Part shown: positions 16,559-25,047 of the stretch, one piece after another | Position numbering within the stretch: position 1 is the stretch's first letter | How the letters are laid out: every line of letters begins with the position of its first letter | Assembly (NCBI GenBank): GCA_017631315.1 | Contig: JAGBTN010000003.1 | Location: forward strand, 124,001 to 188,000 | Length of the DNA stretch: 64,000 bases | From: Bacteroidaceae bacterium | Lineage (GTDB): Bacteria; Bacteroidota; Bacteroidia; Bacteroidales; Bacteroidaceae | Direction: 5' to 3' | Position numbers and translations under genes: made by a program | The notes under the pieces: model-generated | What the model was told of the DNA's origin: nothing | What the model saw: only the letters and a program-made list of their open reading frames with translations | The model's database searches: none

Positions 16559-17429
16559 CACAGACATCAAAGCCCAGGCCTTGCGCTTGGGCTTTGTTGC
16601 TTGCGGTCTGGCAAAGGCAGAACCTGTGGCAGAGTCGTTTGCCGAACGCTACCTCCATTGGCTGGAACGTGGTTTCTGTGCCGAGATGGACTACATGCGT
16701 CGCAACGTCGAGATGCGTCTACAGCCCGACCTCCTCGTGCCGGGCGTGCGAACCATCGTCTGCCTTGCCATGAATTTCATGCCTGAACGACAGCAGCCTG
16801 CCATCAGCCTGTATGCACAAGGGAAAGACTATCACGATGTGATGAAGCAAAGGATGCAGGAACTCATGCAGACGTGTGGGCTCGAAGGCCGCTGCTTTGT
16901 CGACACCGCCCCCGTGCTCGAACGCTACTGGGCTTGGAAGAGCGGCATAGGAACCATTACGCCAAGCGGACTGATTGCTGTGCCAGGCTACGGACCAACC
17001 GTCTTTCTTGGCGAACTCTTCCTGACATCCGAAGCCGATTCCTACGATGCTCCACTGCCAGGAGCCATGCCCACAAAGTCGGGATGGCAGTCGCTTTGTC
17101 CGGCTCTCACTGCCGAAGGACTGGATGCAAGGAAGTGTGTCAGTTATCAGACCATAGAACATCGTGGCGAACTGCCGGAATCGATACGGCTCCACCAAAC
17201 CTTCTACGGTTGCGACCGTTGTCTGCGTGCCACGCCACAATTCGTTGAGGCACGACCCACACAAGAGCCTGCCTTCCAACCTTCCGACGCCTTATTGGAG
17301 ATGACGCCCAACGACTGGAGAAATCTCACCGAAGAGCAGTACCGCACCCTCTTCAAAGGCTCCGCCGTCAAACGCGCCAAATACGAAGGCCTCATGCGCA
17401 ACATCAACCGATGGCTGAAGCAAGGCTGA
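16536..17429 (+). CDS. QueG-like epoxyqueuosine reductase with degenerate Fe-S cysteines
   Basis: 297 residues, aligned with QueG by DYMRRNVEMRLQPDLLVPG, the catalytic-Asp motif FVDTAPVLER, FLGEL, LDARKCVSYQTIEHRGELP and the ending EGLMRNINRWL. QueG reduces epoxyqueuosine to queuosine using cobalamin and two [4Fe-4S] clusters. The expected CGxCxxCxxxCP motif is here GAMPTKSGWQSLCP, with three of four Cys replaced, and the second motif is YGCDRCLRATP, with the last Cys lost (about 17060-17240). The frame is intact. It is either a degraded enzyme or one with changed chemistry, so the symbol is withheld. It overlaps the deacetylase by 23 bp; its TGA stop sits in the left border of array C. Confidence 0.8.
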   Translation: MSSALLNSTDIKAQALRLGFVACGLAKAEPVAESFAERYLHWLERGFCAEMDYMRRNVEMRLQPDLLVPGVRTIVCLAMNFMPERQQPAISLYAQGKDYHDVMKQRMQELMQTCGLEGRCFVDTAPVLERYWAWKSGIGTITPSGLIAVPGYGPTVFLGELFLTSEADSYDAPLPGAMPTKSGWQSLCPALTAEGLDARKCVSYQTIEHRGELPESIRLHQTFYGCDRCLRATPQFVEARPTQEPAFQPSDALLEMTPNDWRNLTEEQYRTLFKGSAVKRAKYEGLMRNINRWLKQG

Positions 17430-17432
17430 AAT

Positions 17433-17520
17433 AAAGGTTAACCTTTCCGGCAATAATGGTTAAGCATTCCAGGCATAATGGTTAACCTTTTCGGCCAAAA
17501 TGGCTAACCATTATTTGTAG
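17433..17520. repeat. Array C: four 22-bp GGTTAACC units
   Basis: Units start at 17433, 17455, 17477 and 17499. Cores are GGTTAACC, GGTTAAGC, GGTTAACC and GGCTAACC. The left border CTGAAAT (17426-17432) contains the queG stop codon; the right end TTATTTGTAG mirrors it. Confidence 0.95.
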
Positions 17521-17599
17521 ATAACTCTAATAAGGGAAAAGCAAGATATTGTAATTTGCAAACACCTTGCCTGAAAATTTCGCAGAGCCTTCCTGCTTA

Positions 17600-17648
17600 A
17601 AAACAAAAATCGGGATACCCGGTCGCCAACTTGCGCCAAGCATCCCGA
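17600..17648 (-). terminator. Terminator after lipoprotein 2
   Basis: CGGGATAC (17611-17618) pairs with GCATCCCG (17640-17647) with one mismatch and an interior G/C-rich loop. The minus strand continues ATTTTTGTTTTT. It lies 18 bp past the stop. Confidence 0.7.
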
Positions 17649-17665
17649 AAGATTTCATTGGATTT

Positions 17666-18106
17666 TTATTGTCTTACAAACACCTCTCCGTCAAATTTCA
17701 CCTTATTTGATGAAATTACTTCAATCTCCCATTCTTCTTTTTCATCACCAAACGAACACTGCAGAGTAATCAACAGATTTCCTGTTTCACTTGTTTCTCT
17801 GCCTAGTACTTTATAGTTAAAGTACTCTTCCTCATCAATATGTAATTTCCCATCTTTATAAAAGTACTCACCGTAAACTCCTGTTCCATTGGAATTCAAT
17901 GTAATGATAGAATACCCCCTATCGCCATTGTCAGTCCATTCACACTTCCATGTGCCAACAACAGAGAATGTTGATGGGTCGGACACACTTGGTCCGGAAG
18001 GATTTTGGGGATTTTGTGTTTCATCATCCTTACAAGAAACTAATCCAACACTCAGCACTGCTGCCACAAAAAAGGCAAACAAACCTTGAAAAAACTTTTT
18101 AGTCAT
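17666..18106 (-). CDS. Small lipoprotein with lipocalin-like domain, paralogue 2
   Basis: 146 residues. The first 20 residues equal those of the protein at 11379-11798; the lipobox is LVSC. The mature half (FSVVGTWKCEWTDNGDRGYS, ITLNSNGTGVYGEYFYKDG) keeps the GTW...NxxGTG lipocalin-like pattern but few other residues. Length and strand order suggest a small beta barrel on an outer-membrane lipid anchor. The 5' leader is almost identical for about 45 bp before the ATG, and the structured RNA copy 2 lies upstream. Convergent with queG. Confidence 0.8.
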   Translation of the reverse strand: MTKKFFQGLFAFFVAAVLSVGLVSCKDDETQNPQNPSGPSVSDPSTFSVVGTWKCEWTDNGDRGYSIITLNSNGTGVYGEYFYKDGKLHIDEEEYFNYKVLGRETSETGNLLITLQCSFGDEKEEWEIEVISSNKVKFDGEVFVRQ

Positions 18107-18170
18107 AATACTTTGTTATAAATGTTTTGTGCAATATTGCCTTTGACCACCATAGCATCTGCACTGATTT

Positions 18171-18360
18171 TAGGGTATAAAAAAAGCGCAAACCCTACCA
18201 TAATCTCAGCCAGGCTTACGACAACCTCTACACACTATGGACAAGTCTGCGCTTATGCGCACACTCCATGTGTGTAGGTTTTAGCTCGCAAAAATCTCGT
18301 TCGAGGTCGTAATTCGGCTGAGAAATTGAGCAACAATGTATTTACATTTCATACGAAATG
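18171..18360 (-). ncRNA. Structured RNA, copy 2 (leader or small RNA upstream of lipoprotein 2)
   Basis: It has the same architecture as 11862-12051. P1 is TCTCAGCC/GGCTGAGA, P2 TTACGAC/GTCGTAA, P3 CTACACAC/GTGTGTAG, apical ATGGA/TCCAT then GTGTGCGC/GCGCAGAC (one mismatch), and the 3' hairpin TAGGGT/ACCCTA (18193-18198 with 18171-18176) around GCGCTTTTTTT. The apical AAGCGCA (18248-18254) is again perfectly complementary to TGCGCTT in the 3' loop (18185-18191). Unpaired blocks TTGCTCAATT and ACCTCGAACnAGAT are identical to copy 1, as expected for a conserved functional RNA. Confidence 0.75.
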
Positions 18361-18365
18361 CTCTG

Positions 18366-18397
18366 CAAAAATACTATCTTCTCATGAAAGAAACAAA
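18366..18397 (-). promoter_or_regulatory. Promoter of structured RNA copy 2
   Basis: On the minus strand TTTG (18397-18394), 20 bp, then TATTTTTG (18373-18366), with the same spacing and flanks as copy 1. Confidence 0.85.
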
Positions 18398-18509
18398 ATT
18401 TATGCTGGAAAAATTAATCTAATATGTGTATTTTCTCGCCACTATGCCAACACCTATATAATCAGACGCAAACAGGGAGGTATCATATTACCCTTACACC
18501 TCCTGAAAT

Positions 18510-18575
18510 AAAGGTTAACCTTTCGGGCAATAATGGTTAAGCATTCCAGGCATAATGGTTAACCTTTTCGACCAA
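18510..18575. repeat. Array D: three 22-bp GGTTAACC units, fourth lost
   Basis: Units start at 18510, 18532 and 18554 and match units 1-3 of array C with only a few differences. The expected fourth unit (from 18576) reads CATCCCACACC and has no core. The left border is CTGAAAT (18503-18509). It lies 3' of the PHP gene. Confidence 0.93.
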
Positions 18576-18639
18576 CATCCCACACCTTTCCGGCAGGCCC
18601 TGCTGGCGAAGTCTTCTCACACCCTCCTGTATTACACCA

Positions 18640-18671
18640 AGAAGGCTCTGTATCAAAAAGTTAAGCCTTCT
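18640..18671 (-). terminator. Possible hairpin at the end of the dapB-PHP operon
   Basis: AGAAGGCT (18640-18647) pairs with AGCCTTCT (18664-18671), 8 bp past the PHP stop on the minus strand. No T-run follows, so termination is uncertain. Confidence 0.4.
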
Positions 18672-18678
18672 GCCACGA

Positions 18679-19389
18679 CTAAGAAATATATTCCAGAAAT
18701 TGCCGTGTATCGTAGTTCACTATCAACCCATCGGGGAATTCTGTTTCTTGCAGGAGCGGCAGGACAAAACCGTAGTCGGCAATGGAGGCACTGAAATGGG
18801 CGTCGCTCCCCAGAATGACAGGCACTTCGTAATGCTTGCACAGGCGGAGTATCTCAAGATTGTTGGCGAGGGCTTTCTGCTTGCCACGCACGGGATTGAG
18901 GCTGCTGTTGTTGATTTCGAGTAAGGTGTTCGTCTCTTTCGCTGCCAGCACAATCGGTTCGAAGAGGAGTTCGGCAGTGCCGTCGCCCGGGTGGGTGATG
19001 ATGTGCGTCCACGGGTTTCTTATGGCATTGACCATGCCTTGAGTGTTTTCCTCGATGGTTCCGCCCTGCCAGCAGAGCAGATGTATGCCGGCTATGCGGA
19101 GGTCGAGCAAGGGGTAGATGGTCTCGTCGAGGTCGATTGTCCCACGGGTATCAAGGATGTTCAGTTCGGCTCCAAGCAGGAGTCTGAGGCTTCCCATCTG
19201 CCGGGGCACGACATGAAGGTTGCGGAAATAGATGGGGTCGCACGTGCCCGGGATGCCCGGAGCATGCTCCGTGATGCCCAAGATGTCGAGGCCTTTTTGC
19301 TGAGCCACAGCCGCCATCTCCTGAAGGGTGCTATAGGCATGGCCGCTCATAATGGTATGCGTATGGACGTCAAGTGATATCTTCTTCAT
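18679..19389 (-). CDS. PHP-domain phosphoesterase (YcdX-like)
   Basis: 236 residues from MKKISLDVHTHTIMSGHAYS; an ATG seven codons earlier (19410) is also in frame. Metal-binding motifs of the PHP fold: DVHTHT (HxH), GITEHAPG, GAELNIL, HPGDG and GSDAHF near the C-terminus. YcdX-type proteins are trinuclear-metal phosphatases of uncertain substrate; histidinol-phosphatase activity is possible but unproven. Last gene of the minus-strand run dapB-lepB-wbqC-rluA-PHP, overlapping rluA by 20 bp, so translation is probably coupled. Confidence 0.85.
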   Translation of the reverse strand: MKKISLDVHTHTIMSGHAYSTLQEMAAVAQQKGLDILGITEHAPGIPGTCDPIYFRNLHVVPRQMGSLRLLLGAELNILDTRGTIDLDETIYPLLDLRIAGIHLLCWQGGTIEENTQGMVNAIRNPWTHIITHPGDGTAELLFEPIVLAAKETNTLLEINNSSLNPVRGKQKALANNLEILRLCKHYEVPVILGSDAHFSASIADYGFVLPLLQETEFPDGLIVNYDTRQFLEYIS

Positions 19390-20962
19390 CTTCGAATGTT
19401 TTTCCTTCAAACGTAATGCTGTAAGCGTGTAACATCAGTCTTTCGGCAGGTTTGCCGTAAAGTCGATCGCCAACGATAGGGTTGTTCAGTCCGAGCGGAT
19501 GGGCGCAGTGTACACGTAGTTGATGAGTGCGTCCGGTTATGGGCTGCAACTCCAGGAGGGCATGGCCTCCTTTGTTGGCCAGTACACGATAATGCGTCAG
19601 TGCCGGCTTGCCGTTCTGCTCATCGACCATCTGCCGAGGGCGATCGTCGATATCCGGACGCAGAGGCAAGTTGATGTCGCCCTCCTCTCCGACAGGCATC
19701 TCCCGCTCGAGCAGGGCGTGATACACCTTATGCACCTTGCGATGCAGGAAGATTGTCTGCAATTCGTGATACTTCTCGTCGGTCAAGGCAAGAAGCATCA
19801 AGCCGCTGGTGTCCATGTCGAGACGGTGTACAATGAGCGGCCCCTCGGCCGACGGCAAAGTCCTTCTTATGGCGTCCTGCACATTTGGCAGTTCGTCCTT
19901 GCCCGGCACGGAAAGCATTCCTGCCGGTTTGCTCACCACAGCCATTTCGCCATCATTATATATAATGTGCAATTGAGACAACAATCTCTCGTGTCCGGCA
20001 AGCAGCGGGTTGGGTTCCACGTCGAGCCCCCCGAGCATGTGGCGCAGGATGGGACGGCATTTGCTGTTGCACGAGGGGTAGTAATGTCCATCGTGACGCA
20101 CCTCGCCTTTGGGCGAAGCACCCACCCAGAACTCGGCCATACAGAGTGGTTGCAAGCCTTCCTTGTATGCAGCCTGAAGAAGCCTTGGCGCACAACACTC
20201 GCCTGCTCCTGCTGGTGGCACGGCAGGAGCAAAGAGTTCTGTCAACGAACATGACTTACCGTGAGCATCCAAGAACGAGAACTGACAGAACAGCCACTGC
20301 TGCAAAGCATTGCTCCGCTCGTAGCGTTCCTCCTGCAATCGTGCCAATTCCCCTTGTCTCTCACGCAGAGCAGCCTCATCGTCAAAGATGCGTTGCTCCC
20401 AAGCCTGCTTCAGCCTTCGGTATTCTGCCTTTTGGTGTTGGCTTTCTCTAATAAGGAGTCCCACCCCATCCTCCTCGTCGGAAGAGGAGTTCTGGCGTTT
20501 GGCATCGCGCTCTGCCTTGCTTTGTTGCATGAACTCACGATAAGCGGCCAACTCCTCGTCCATTTGCCGGCGCAAAGGACTTGGCTGCATGGTGCTCTCG
20601 AGCAACAAGATGCGACGATTGATGGCACTAATGGCCGCTTCCTCTCTCTGGAAATAGCAACCGGGAGCCATCAAGTCGAAAACCGGAGGCACAAAATATT
20701 CGTGCTGCGTCTTGCCATCGAGCGTACCGGAAAAAGCAGCAAGGAAACCCAATCCATTGAGCGTTTTCACTATGAGGACTCCAAACATCTTGCCCTTTTG
20801 CAACTCATCGTGCCATTCTGCATGCCGACTGATGTAACGTCGCACCTCGTCGGCTGCTGCAACACAAAGCGGATGGGGTTCGTAGCAAAAAGGATAAGTA
20901 AATTGCTTAGGAGCATTTACCTTTTCAACGCAAAATGGCAAAGGATGCAAGCTTACAGCCAT
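19370..20962 (-). CDS. RluA-family pseudouridine synthase with long N-terminal extension
   Basis: 530 residues, of which the synthase is only the C-terminal third. The catalytic motif HRLDMDTSGLML places the Asp near residue 382; ITGRTHQLRVHCAHPLGL and GDRLYGKP follow. Residues about 130-230 are charged and predicted to form a coiled coil (EYRRLKQAWEQRIFDDEAAL, LRERQGELARLQEERYERS). A Cys pair lies just before the synthase (YPSCNSKCRP). This long architecture exists in other Bacteroidetes. It isomerises uridine in rRNA or tRNA; the exact site is unknown. It overlaps both neighbours by 10-20 bp. Confidence 0.88.
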   Translation of the reverse strand: MAVSLHPLPFCVEKVNAPKQFTYPFCYEPHPLCVAAADEVRRYISRHAEWHDELQKGKMFGVLIVKTLNGLGFLAAFSGTLDGKTQHEYFVPPVFDLMAPGCYFQREEAAISAINRRILLLESTMQPSPLRRQMDEELAAYREFMQQSKAERDAKRQNSSSDEEDGVGLLIRESQHQKAEYRRLKQAWEQRIFDDEAALRERQGELARLQEERYERSNALQQWLFCQFSFLDAHGKSCSLTELFAPAVPPAGAGECCAPRLLQAAYKEGLQPLCMAEFWVGASPKGEVRHDGHYYPSCNSKCRPILRHMLGGLDVEPNPLLAGHERLLSQLHIIYNDGEMAVVSKPAGMLSVPGKDELPNVQDAIRRTLPSAEGPLIVHRLDMDTSGLMLLALTDEKYHELQTIFLHRKVHKVYHALLEREMPVGEEGDINLPLRPDIDDRPRQMVDEQNGKPALTHYRVLANKGGHALLELQPITGRTHQLRVHCAHPLGLNNPIVGDRLYGKPAERLMLHAYSITFEGKTFEDEEDIT

Positions 20963-21516
20963 AAGACACCCTCCGGACCTTGATTAAAGAGCAAATCAAC
21001 AATGCTGAGGTCTGGCAAGAAGCCGTGGCGCGAAGCAAACATCTGGTAGTAAGGCCGTGGCTCGAATGTTGGCAACGCAGCAAACGCATCGCCTTCAAAA
21101 CAAGATGTTCTGCTTACGGGTTTACCAATGTCGAGCAACGAGGTAACCATCGCCATCAATTCTTCGTTGAAGTCTGCAAGGAATTCCCACTTCTTTTCAT
21201 AGAAGGGGGCAAAGTCATCGGCATAATATTCAAAGAAAGGCGACTGCCTATAACTGCTCTCCAAAGCAATCCAATGTTGATGTCGCCAGTTGCCATGGTC
21301 GCTGATACGAATGTCACGCATAGGCGTCTTTGCTCCTGTCTTCACAACCGGTACAGTGAGAGCAAGCGCCCCATTAGGGCTGTCAATCCAACAGCGATTG
21401 CGAAAGGTCTGCTTCACAAAGTGGTCGCAAACCTCAAACCGCACTTCATCTGCACGAAAGTAAGCGCTGTAGTGAGATACAGGTGCAAGATAGCAGCAAG
21501 GCAACAACACGGCCAA
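20953..21516 (-). CDS. WbqC-like family protein
   Basis: 187 residues. The start LPCCYLAPVSHYSAYFRADE matches the family beginning (LPxxYxxPxxYF). The middle FRNRCWIDSPNGALALTVPV and HQHWIALESSYRQSPFFEYY are the recognisable WbqC block, and the C-terminal third is also typical. Members were first seen in O-antigen clusters, but this one is in a housekeeping operon with lepB. The biochemical function is unknown. The gene lies 7 bp after lepB and overlaps rluA by 10 bp. Confidence 0.8.
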   Translation of the reverse strand: MAVLLPCCYLAPVSHYSAYFRADEVRFEVCDHFVKQTFRNRCWIDSPNGALALTVPVVKTGAKTPMRDIRISDHGNWRHQHWIALESSYRQSPFFEYYADDFAPFYEKKWEFLADFNEELMAMVTSLLDIGKPVSRTSCFEGDAFAALPTFEPRPYYQMFASRHGFLPDLSIVDLLFNQGPEGVLWL

Positions 21517-21523
21517 AAGAACA

Positions 21524-22975
21524 CTACTTTATGTTGTCGACCAAAGAGAACAGACGACTCCAGCGGATATGATGGCCGCTCAACCAAGAACGGTCTTTAT
21601 CCGTGCTGAGCCAAATAAAGATAGGTTTGCCCACGATATGGTCCTCCGGAACAAAACCCCAATAGCGTGAGTCTGCCGAGCAATGACGATTGTCGCCTTG
21701 CATCCAGTAGTAGTCCATTCTGAAGGTATATTCCGTTGCCTTCTGTCCATTGATGAAGATGTCGCCTTCTGGTGTTACCTTCAATTCGTTGCCTTCGTAG
21801 TTGCGGATAGGACGCTCGTAAATGGCGATGTTGTCCTTGTTGAGTTGTATACTCTCTCCCTTCTTCGGAATCCAAATCGGGCCATAGTTGTCGCAAGTCC
21901 AACCTGTGTAGGCATTCTGCGGATAAAGACTTTCCTTGTCATTGTTTATGACAGGTGTAATGCTTGCCACATAGTCTGTATACTTCTCCAAACCCTCTTT
22001 TGCTGCATGAGTTAAAGGAATACATCCCGTCTGATACATGTCTTGAACATCATCCATGCTCAAGCCAAGTTCATAGACCACAGATTCCGGCAGATAGCTG
22101 GTGCGCAAATCAACATGATAGTTGAACTGCACGTTCTTTGGAGCAGGGTTCTCCTTGCCGTCGAGATAGACCACGCGGTTGCGAATCTCGAGCGTTTGGC
22201 CAGGCAAGCCTATGCATCGCTTTACGTAATTCTCTCGTCTGTCAACCGGACGCCAATCCACTTCTCCAAAATCCTGTGGAGCAAGACGAATGTACTTGCT
22301 GCCCAAATCATAGACGTTGCTATAATACTCTCGCTGCTTTTCTGGGGTCATAACCTCGGGTTGGGGCACTCTTCCCGTCTGTTGCTGGTAGAGTTGTGCG
22401 CCGATGCCATAACAAAGAGCATAGTATTCGGTTTGATATCTGACGTTGCTGACAATGGTGTCGCCTGCAGGATAATTGAAGACAACGATGTCGTTGAGTT
22501 GGATAGGCTTCGGAGAAACACGTTTATATTCCCATTGCGGCCATGTCAGATAGCTTTTTCCGCCAAAGGGAAGGGTGTGCTGACAGAGGGGCATGTGCAG
22601 AGGTGTCTGCGGAACACGGGGGCCATAGCTCATCTTGCTTACCAGCAGATAGTCGCCTACAAGCAGGCTTTTCTCCAGAGAACTGGAGGGAATGGTGTAG
22701 TTCTGGAAGAAATAGATATTGACAAAGTAGACCGCCACCAATGCAAAGACAATGGCATCCACCCAGCTCATCACGGTACGCACAATGGGATTCTCGGCGT
22801 CCTTCCACCACGTCCAGGGAATACGACGCGTTACGTAGGCATCGAAAATGAATGGGATGACGATGACGCCCCACCAGGCATCCACCCAATTTAGGAAGGC
22901 GATATATAGTGCAATGGCAATGATGGCTTTTGCCCAGTCTTTGGGTGTAGCCTTGTATTGTTTCTTTTCTGTCAT
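21524..22975 (-). CDS. lepB: Signal peptidase I
   Basis: 483 residues. Two N-terminal membrane segments (WAKAIIAIALYIAFLNWVDA, SWVDAIVFALVAVYFVNIYF), then the catalytic Ser block FQNYTIPSSSLEKSLLVGDY and the Lys block RENYVKRCIGLPGQTLEIRN. The C-terminal QGDNRHCSADSRYWGFVPEDHIVGKP is box E. A long insertion separates the catalytic Ser and Lys blocks (about residues 140-235) and a second precedes box E, a size usual in Bacteroidetes. It removes signal peptides at the outer face of the inner membrane. It follows dapB by 19 bp. Confidence 0.95.
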   Translation of the reverse strand: MTEKKQYKATPKDWAKAIIAIALYIAFLNWVDAWWGVIVIPFIFDAYVTRRIPWTWWKDAENPIVRTVMSWVDAIVFALVAVYFVNIYFFQNYTIPSSSLEKSLLVGDYLLVSKMSYGPRVPQTPLHMPLCQHTLPFGGKSYLTWPQWEYKRVSPKPIQLNDIVVFNYPAGDTIVSNVRYQTEYYALCYGIGAQLYQQQTGRVPQPEVMTPEKQREYYSNVYDLGSKYIRLAPQDFGEVDWRPVDRRENYVKRCIGLPGQTLEIRNRVVYLDGKENPAPKNVQFNYHVDLRTSYLPESVVYELGLSMDDVQDMYQTGCIPLTHAAKEGLEKYTDYVASITPVINNDKESLYPQNAYTGWTCDNYGPIWIPKKGESIQLNKDNIAIYERPIRNYEGNELKVTPEGDIFINGQKATEYTFRMDYYWMQGDNRHCSADSRYWGFVPEDHIVGKPIFIWLSTDKDRSWLSGHHIRWSRLFSLVDNIK

Positions 22976-22994
22976 ATATGTGTGTGATTGGTAT

Positions 22995-23708
22995 TTAGAA
23001 CTGGAAGAGGTCTTCCATTGTCAACAGTCCGTTGTGCTGTGCGGTGTACTCTGCGGCAATGACTGCACCGAGTGCAAAGCCCTTGCGGCCATGGGCATCG
23101 TGTGTGATGGTTATCATGTCTTCGGGCGAATCGTAGGTGATGGTATGGATGCCGGGCACTTCTTTTCGGCGGATGTCGTCGATGCGAAGGACGCCTTCCT
23201 TTGTTTCGTGCAAGCCCCAACGCTCTTTGCGGTCGAGATTGTCCACTATTTGTTCTGCCAGGGTGATGGCTGTTCCGGAAGGAGCGTCGAGTTTGTGGAC
23301 ATGGTGTGTCTCGACGAGGTTAACATCGTACTGCTCGAAGCGGTTCATGATCTTTGCAAGATATGTGTTGACCGCACCGAATATGGCAACGCCCACACTG
23401 AAGTTGCTTGCCCAGAAGAGTGTTTTGCCGTCCTGACAAGCCTTGCGTACGTCGTCGCCATGTTCCTTCATCCAGCCTGTGCTTCCGCTGACAACCTTGA
23501 CGCCTGCCTTCCATGCTTTGAGGTAGTTGTCGTAGGCTGTCCAGGGTGTTGTGAACTCGATGGCAACATCGGCACTGGCAAATGCTGGGGATTCGAACTC
23601 GTCTTGGTTGTCGATGTCTATGATGCTGACGATTTCATGCCCACGTGAAACGGCGATTTCTTCTATCATACGGCCCATCTTGCCGTAGCCTATAAGTGCT
23701 ATTTTCAT
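22995..23708 (-). CDS. dapB: 4-hydroxy-tetrahydrodipicolinate reductase
   Basis: 237 residues. NAD(P)-binding GYGKMGRMIEE is at residues 7-17, EFTTPWTAYDN and GSTGWMKEHG in the middle, ETHHVHKLDAPSGTA holds the catalytic His and Lys, and RRKEVPGIHTI is near the end. It catalyses the reductive step toward lysine and meso-diaminopimelate in the cytoplasm. First gene of the minus-strand operon, with a good -7 box just upstream. Confidence 0.95.
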   Translation of the reverse strand: MKIALIGYGKMGRMIEEIAVSRGHEIVSIIDIDNQDEFESPAFASADVAIEFTTPWTAYDNYLKAWKAGVKVVSGSTGWMKEHGDDVRKACQDGKTLFWASNFSVGVAIFGAVNTYLAKIMNRFEQYDVNLVETHHVHKLDAPSGTAITLAEQIVDNLDRKERWGLHETKEGVLRIDDIRRKEVPGIHTITYDSPEDMITITHDAHGRKGFALGAVIAAEYTAQHNGLLTMEDLFQF

Positions 23709-23730
23709 ATGTTATCTTATATTTCTTATG

Positions 23731-23738
23731 CAAAGGTA
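23731..23738 (-). promoter_or_regulatory. -7 element for the dapB operon
   Basis: On the minus strand TACCTTTG, an exact consensus, 23 bp before the dapB start. The -33 element is not clear. Confidence 0.6.
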
Positions 23739-23802
23739 TGGCTTTTCGCTTAAATATACTTAAATTTGTTTCACAAAATAAGTTAACGGAGCCAAAATAG
23801 GA

Positions 23803-25047
23803 ATGGAAAGGCTGCTGCACTATGTCTGGAAGCACAAGTTGCTGCCACTCGGTCCTCTCCGCACGTCGGAGGGGCTGGAGGTGGAGGTCATCGACCTGGG
23901 TCTTCACAACCACGACCAGGGCCCCGACTTCTTCAATGCCAAGATTCGGCTGGGCGGAACGCTATGGGCGGGCAACATTGAGATGCATCTGCGCTCGTCG
24001 GACTGGTACAGACATGGTCACGACAGCGACCCCTCCTACAACAGTGTCATCCTGCATGTTGTGGGGGAGGTTGACGGTGAGGCCAGGACTCTGGAGGGAA
24101 AGACGTTGCCTCAGGTTCGGCTTGACATTCCGGAGTACATCCGCACGAACTACGAGGTGCTTTGCCGGACGGAGGATTATCCGCGTTGCCACCGTATTAT
24201 TCCGTCGCTGCCGCTGCTGAAGGTGCATCAATGGATGGATGCTTTGCTTGTGGAGAGGCTGAGGGAGCGGTCGGAAAGGATAACGATGCTGGCGGAAAGG
24301 CTGGGTGGCGACTGGGAGCGTGCCACGTTTGTCACGCTGAGCCGCAGTTTCGGTTTTGGTCTGAACGGCGATGCCTTCGAGCGTTGGGCCATGCGTATTC
24401 CGCTTTCGGCGGCAGGCAAGCATCGCGACGACCTGTTCCAAATCGAGTCGCTCTTCCTGGGTATGGCAGGCCTCATCGACGAGATGGAGAAGCAGAGGAG
24501 CGGCTCGGAGGTTCGGCTTCTCAGGCAGGAGTTTGAGTTCCTGAAGCACAAATTCGGCCTGACAGACGCGATGGAGCGGTCGGACTGGTGCTTCATGCGA
24601 ACCCGTCCCCGCAACTTTCCCTACCTGCGCATCCTGCAGATAGCGGAACTCTACCATGGCGGCAAGGCCCAGATGAGCAAACTACTGGAAGCCGAAAGCA
24701 TCGAGAGTCTGCAGGAATGCATGAGGGTGAAGGGAATGACGGCTGCAAGCCGCAGGCTGCTCATCATCAACACGGCGGTGCCCTTGCTCTTCGCCTATGG
24801 CAAGCACAGCAGTAATGAGGACATCTGCCAGCGTGCCATCCGCCTTCTGGAGGCCTTGCCTGCGGAGAACAACCACATTCTGCGACAGTGGCAAACCTGC
24901 GGACTGAAGGTCGCCACGGCAGCCGACAGCCAGGCACTCATACAACTCAAACGCCAATACTGCGACAGGGCAGACTGCCTCAGGTGCAGGTTCGGATACG
25001 AATACCTGCGGGGGAGCAAAAAAGATGGCGTGCCTTGTCGGCAATAA
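23803..25047 (+). CDS. DUF2851 family protein
   Basis: 414 residues. The N-terminus MERLLHYVWKHKLLPLGPLR, then EVIDLGLHNHDQGPDFFNAK and WAGNIEMHLRSSDWYRHGHD, is the conserved DUF2851 block with a D/E-H arrangement resembling a PD-(D/E)XK nuclease core. SRSFGFGLNGDAFERWAM and RPRNFPYLRIL follow. The C-terminus has CDRADCLRCRFGYEYLRG, a Cys cluster (CxxxxCxxC) that could hold a metal. Function unknown. The last codons and stop (GVPCRQ) fall within array E, so the original C-terminus may have been replaced. Divergent from dapB. Confidence 0.8.
   Translation: MERLLHYVWKHKLLPLGPLRTSEGLEVEVIDLGLHNHDQGPDFFNAKIRLGGTLWAGNIEMHLRSSDWYRHGHDSDPSYNSVILHVVGEVDGEARTLEGKTLPQVRLDIPEYIRTNYEVLCRTEDYPRCHRIIPSLPLLKVHQWMDALLVERLRERSERITMLAERLGGDWERATFVTLSRSFGFGLNGDAFERWAMRIPLSAAGKHRDDLFQIESLFLGMAGLIDEMEKQRSGSEVRLLRQEFEFLKHKFGLTDAMERSDWCFMRTRPRNFPYLRILQIAELYHGGKAQMSKLLEAESIESLQECMRVKGMTAASRRLLIINTAVPLLFAYGKHSSNEDICQRAIRLLEALPAENNHILRQWQTCGLKVATAADSQALIQLKRQYCDRADCLRCRFGYEYLRGSKKDGVPCRQ

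Noticed and set aside
18600-18645. Similarity between sequence after array D and the leader after array L (ACACC...TCC..GTATTACACCAA)
   Set aside because: Only about 20 bp match at different distances from the arrays; too little to call a shared element.
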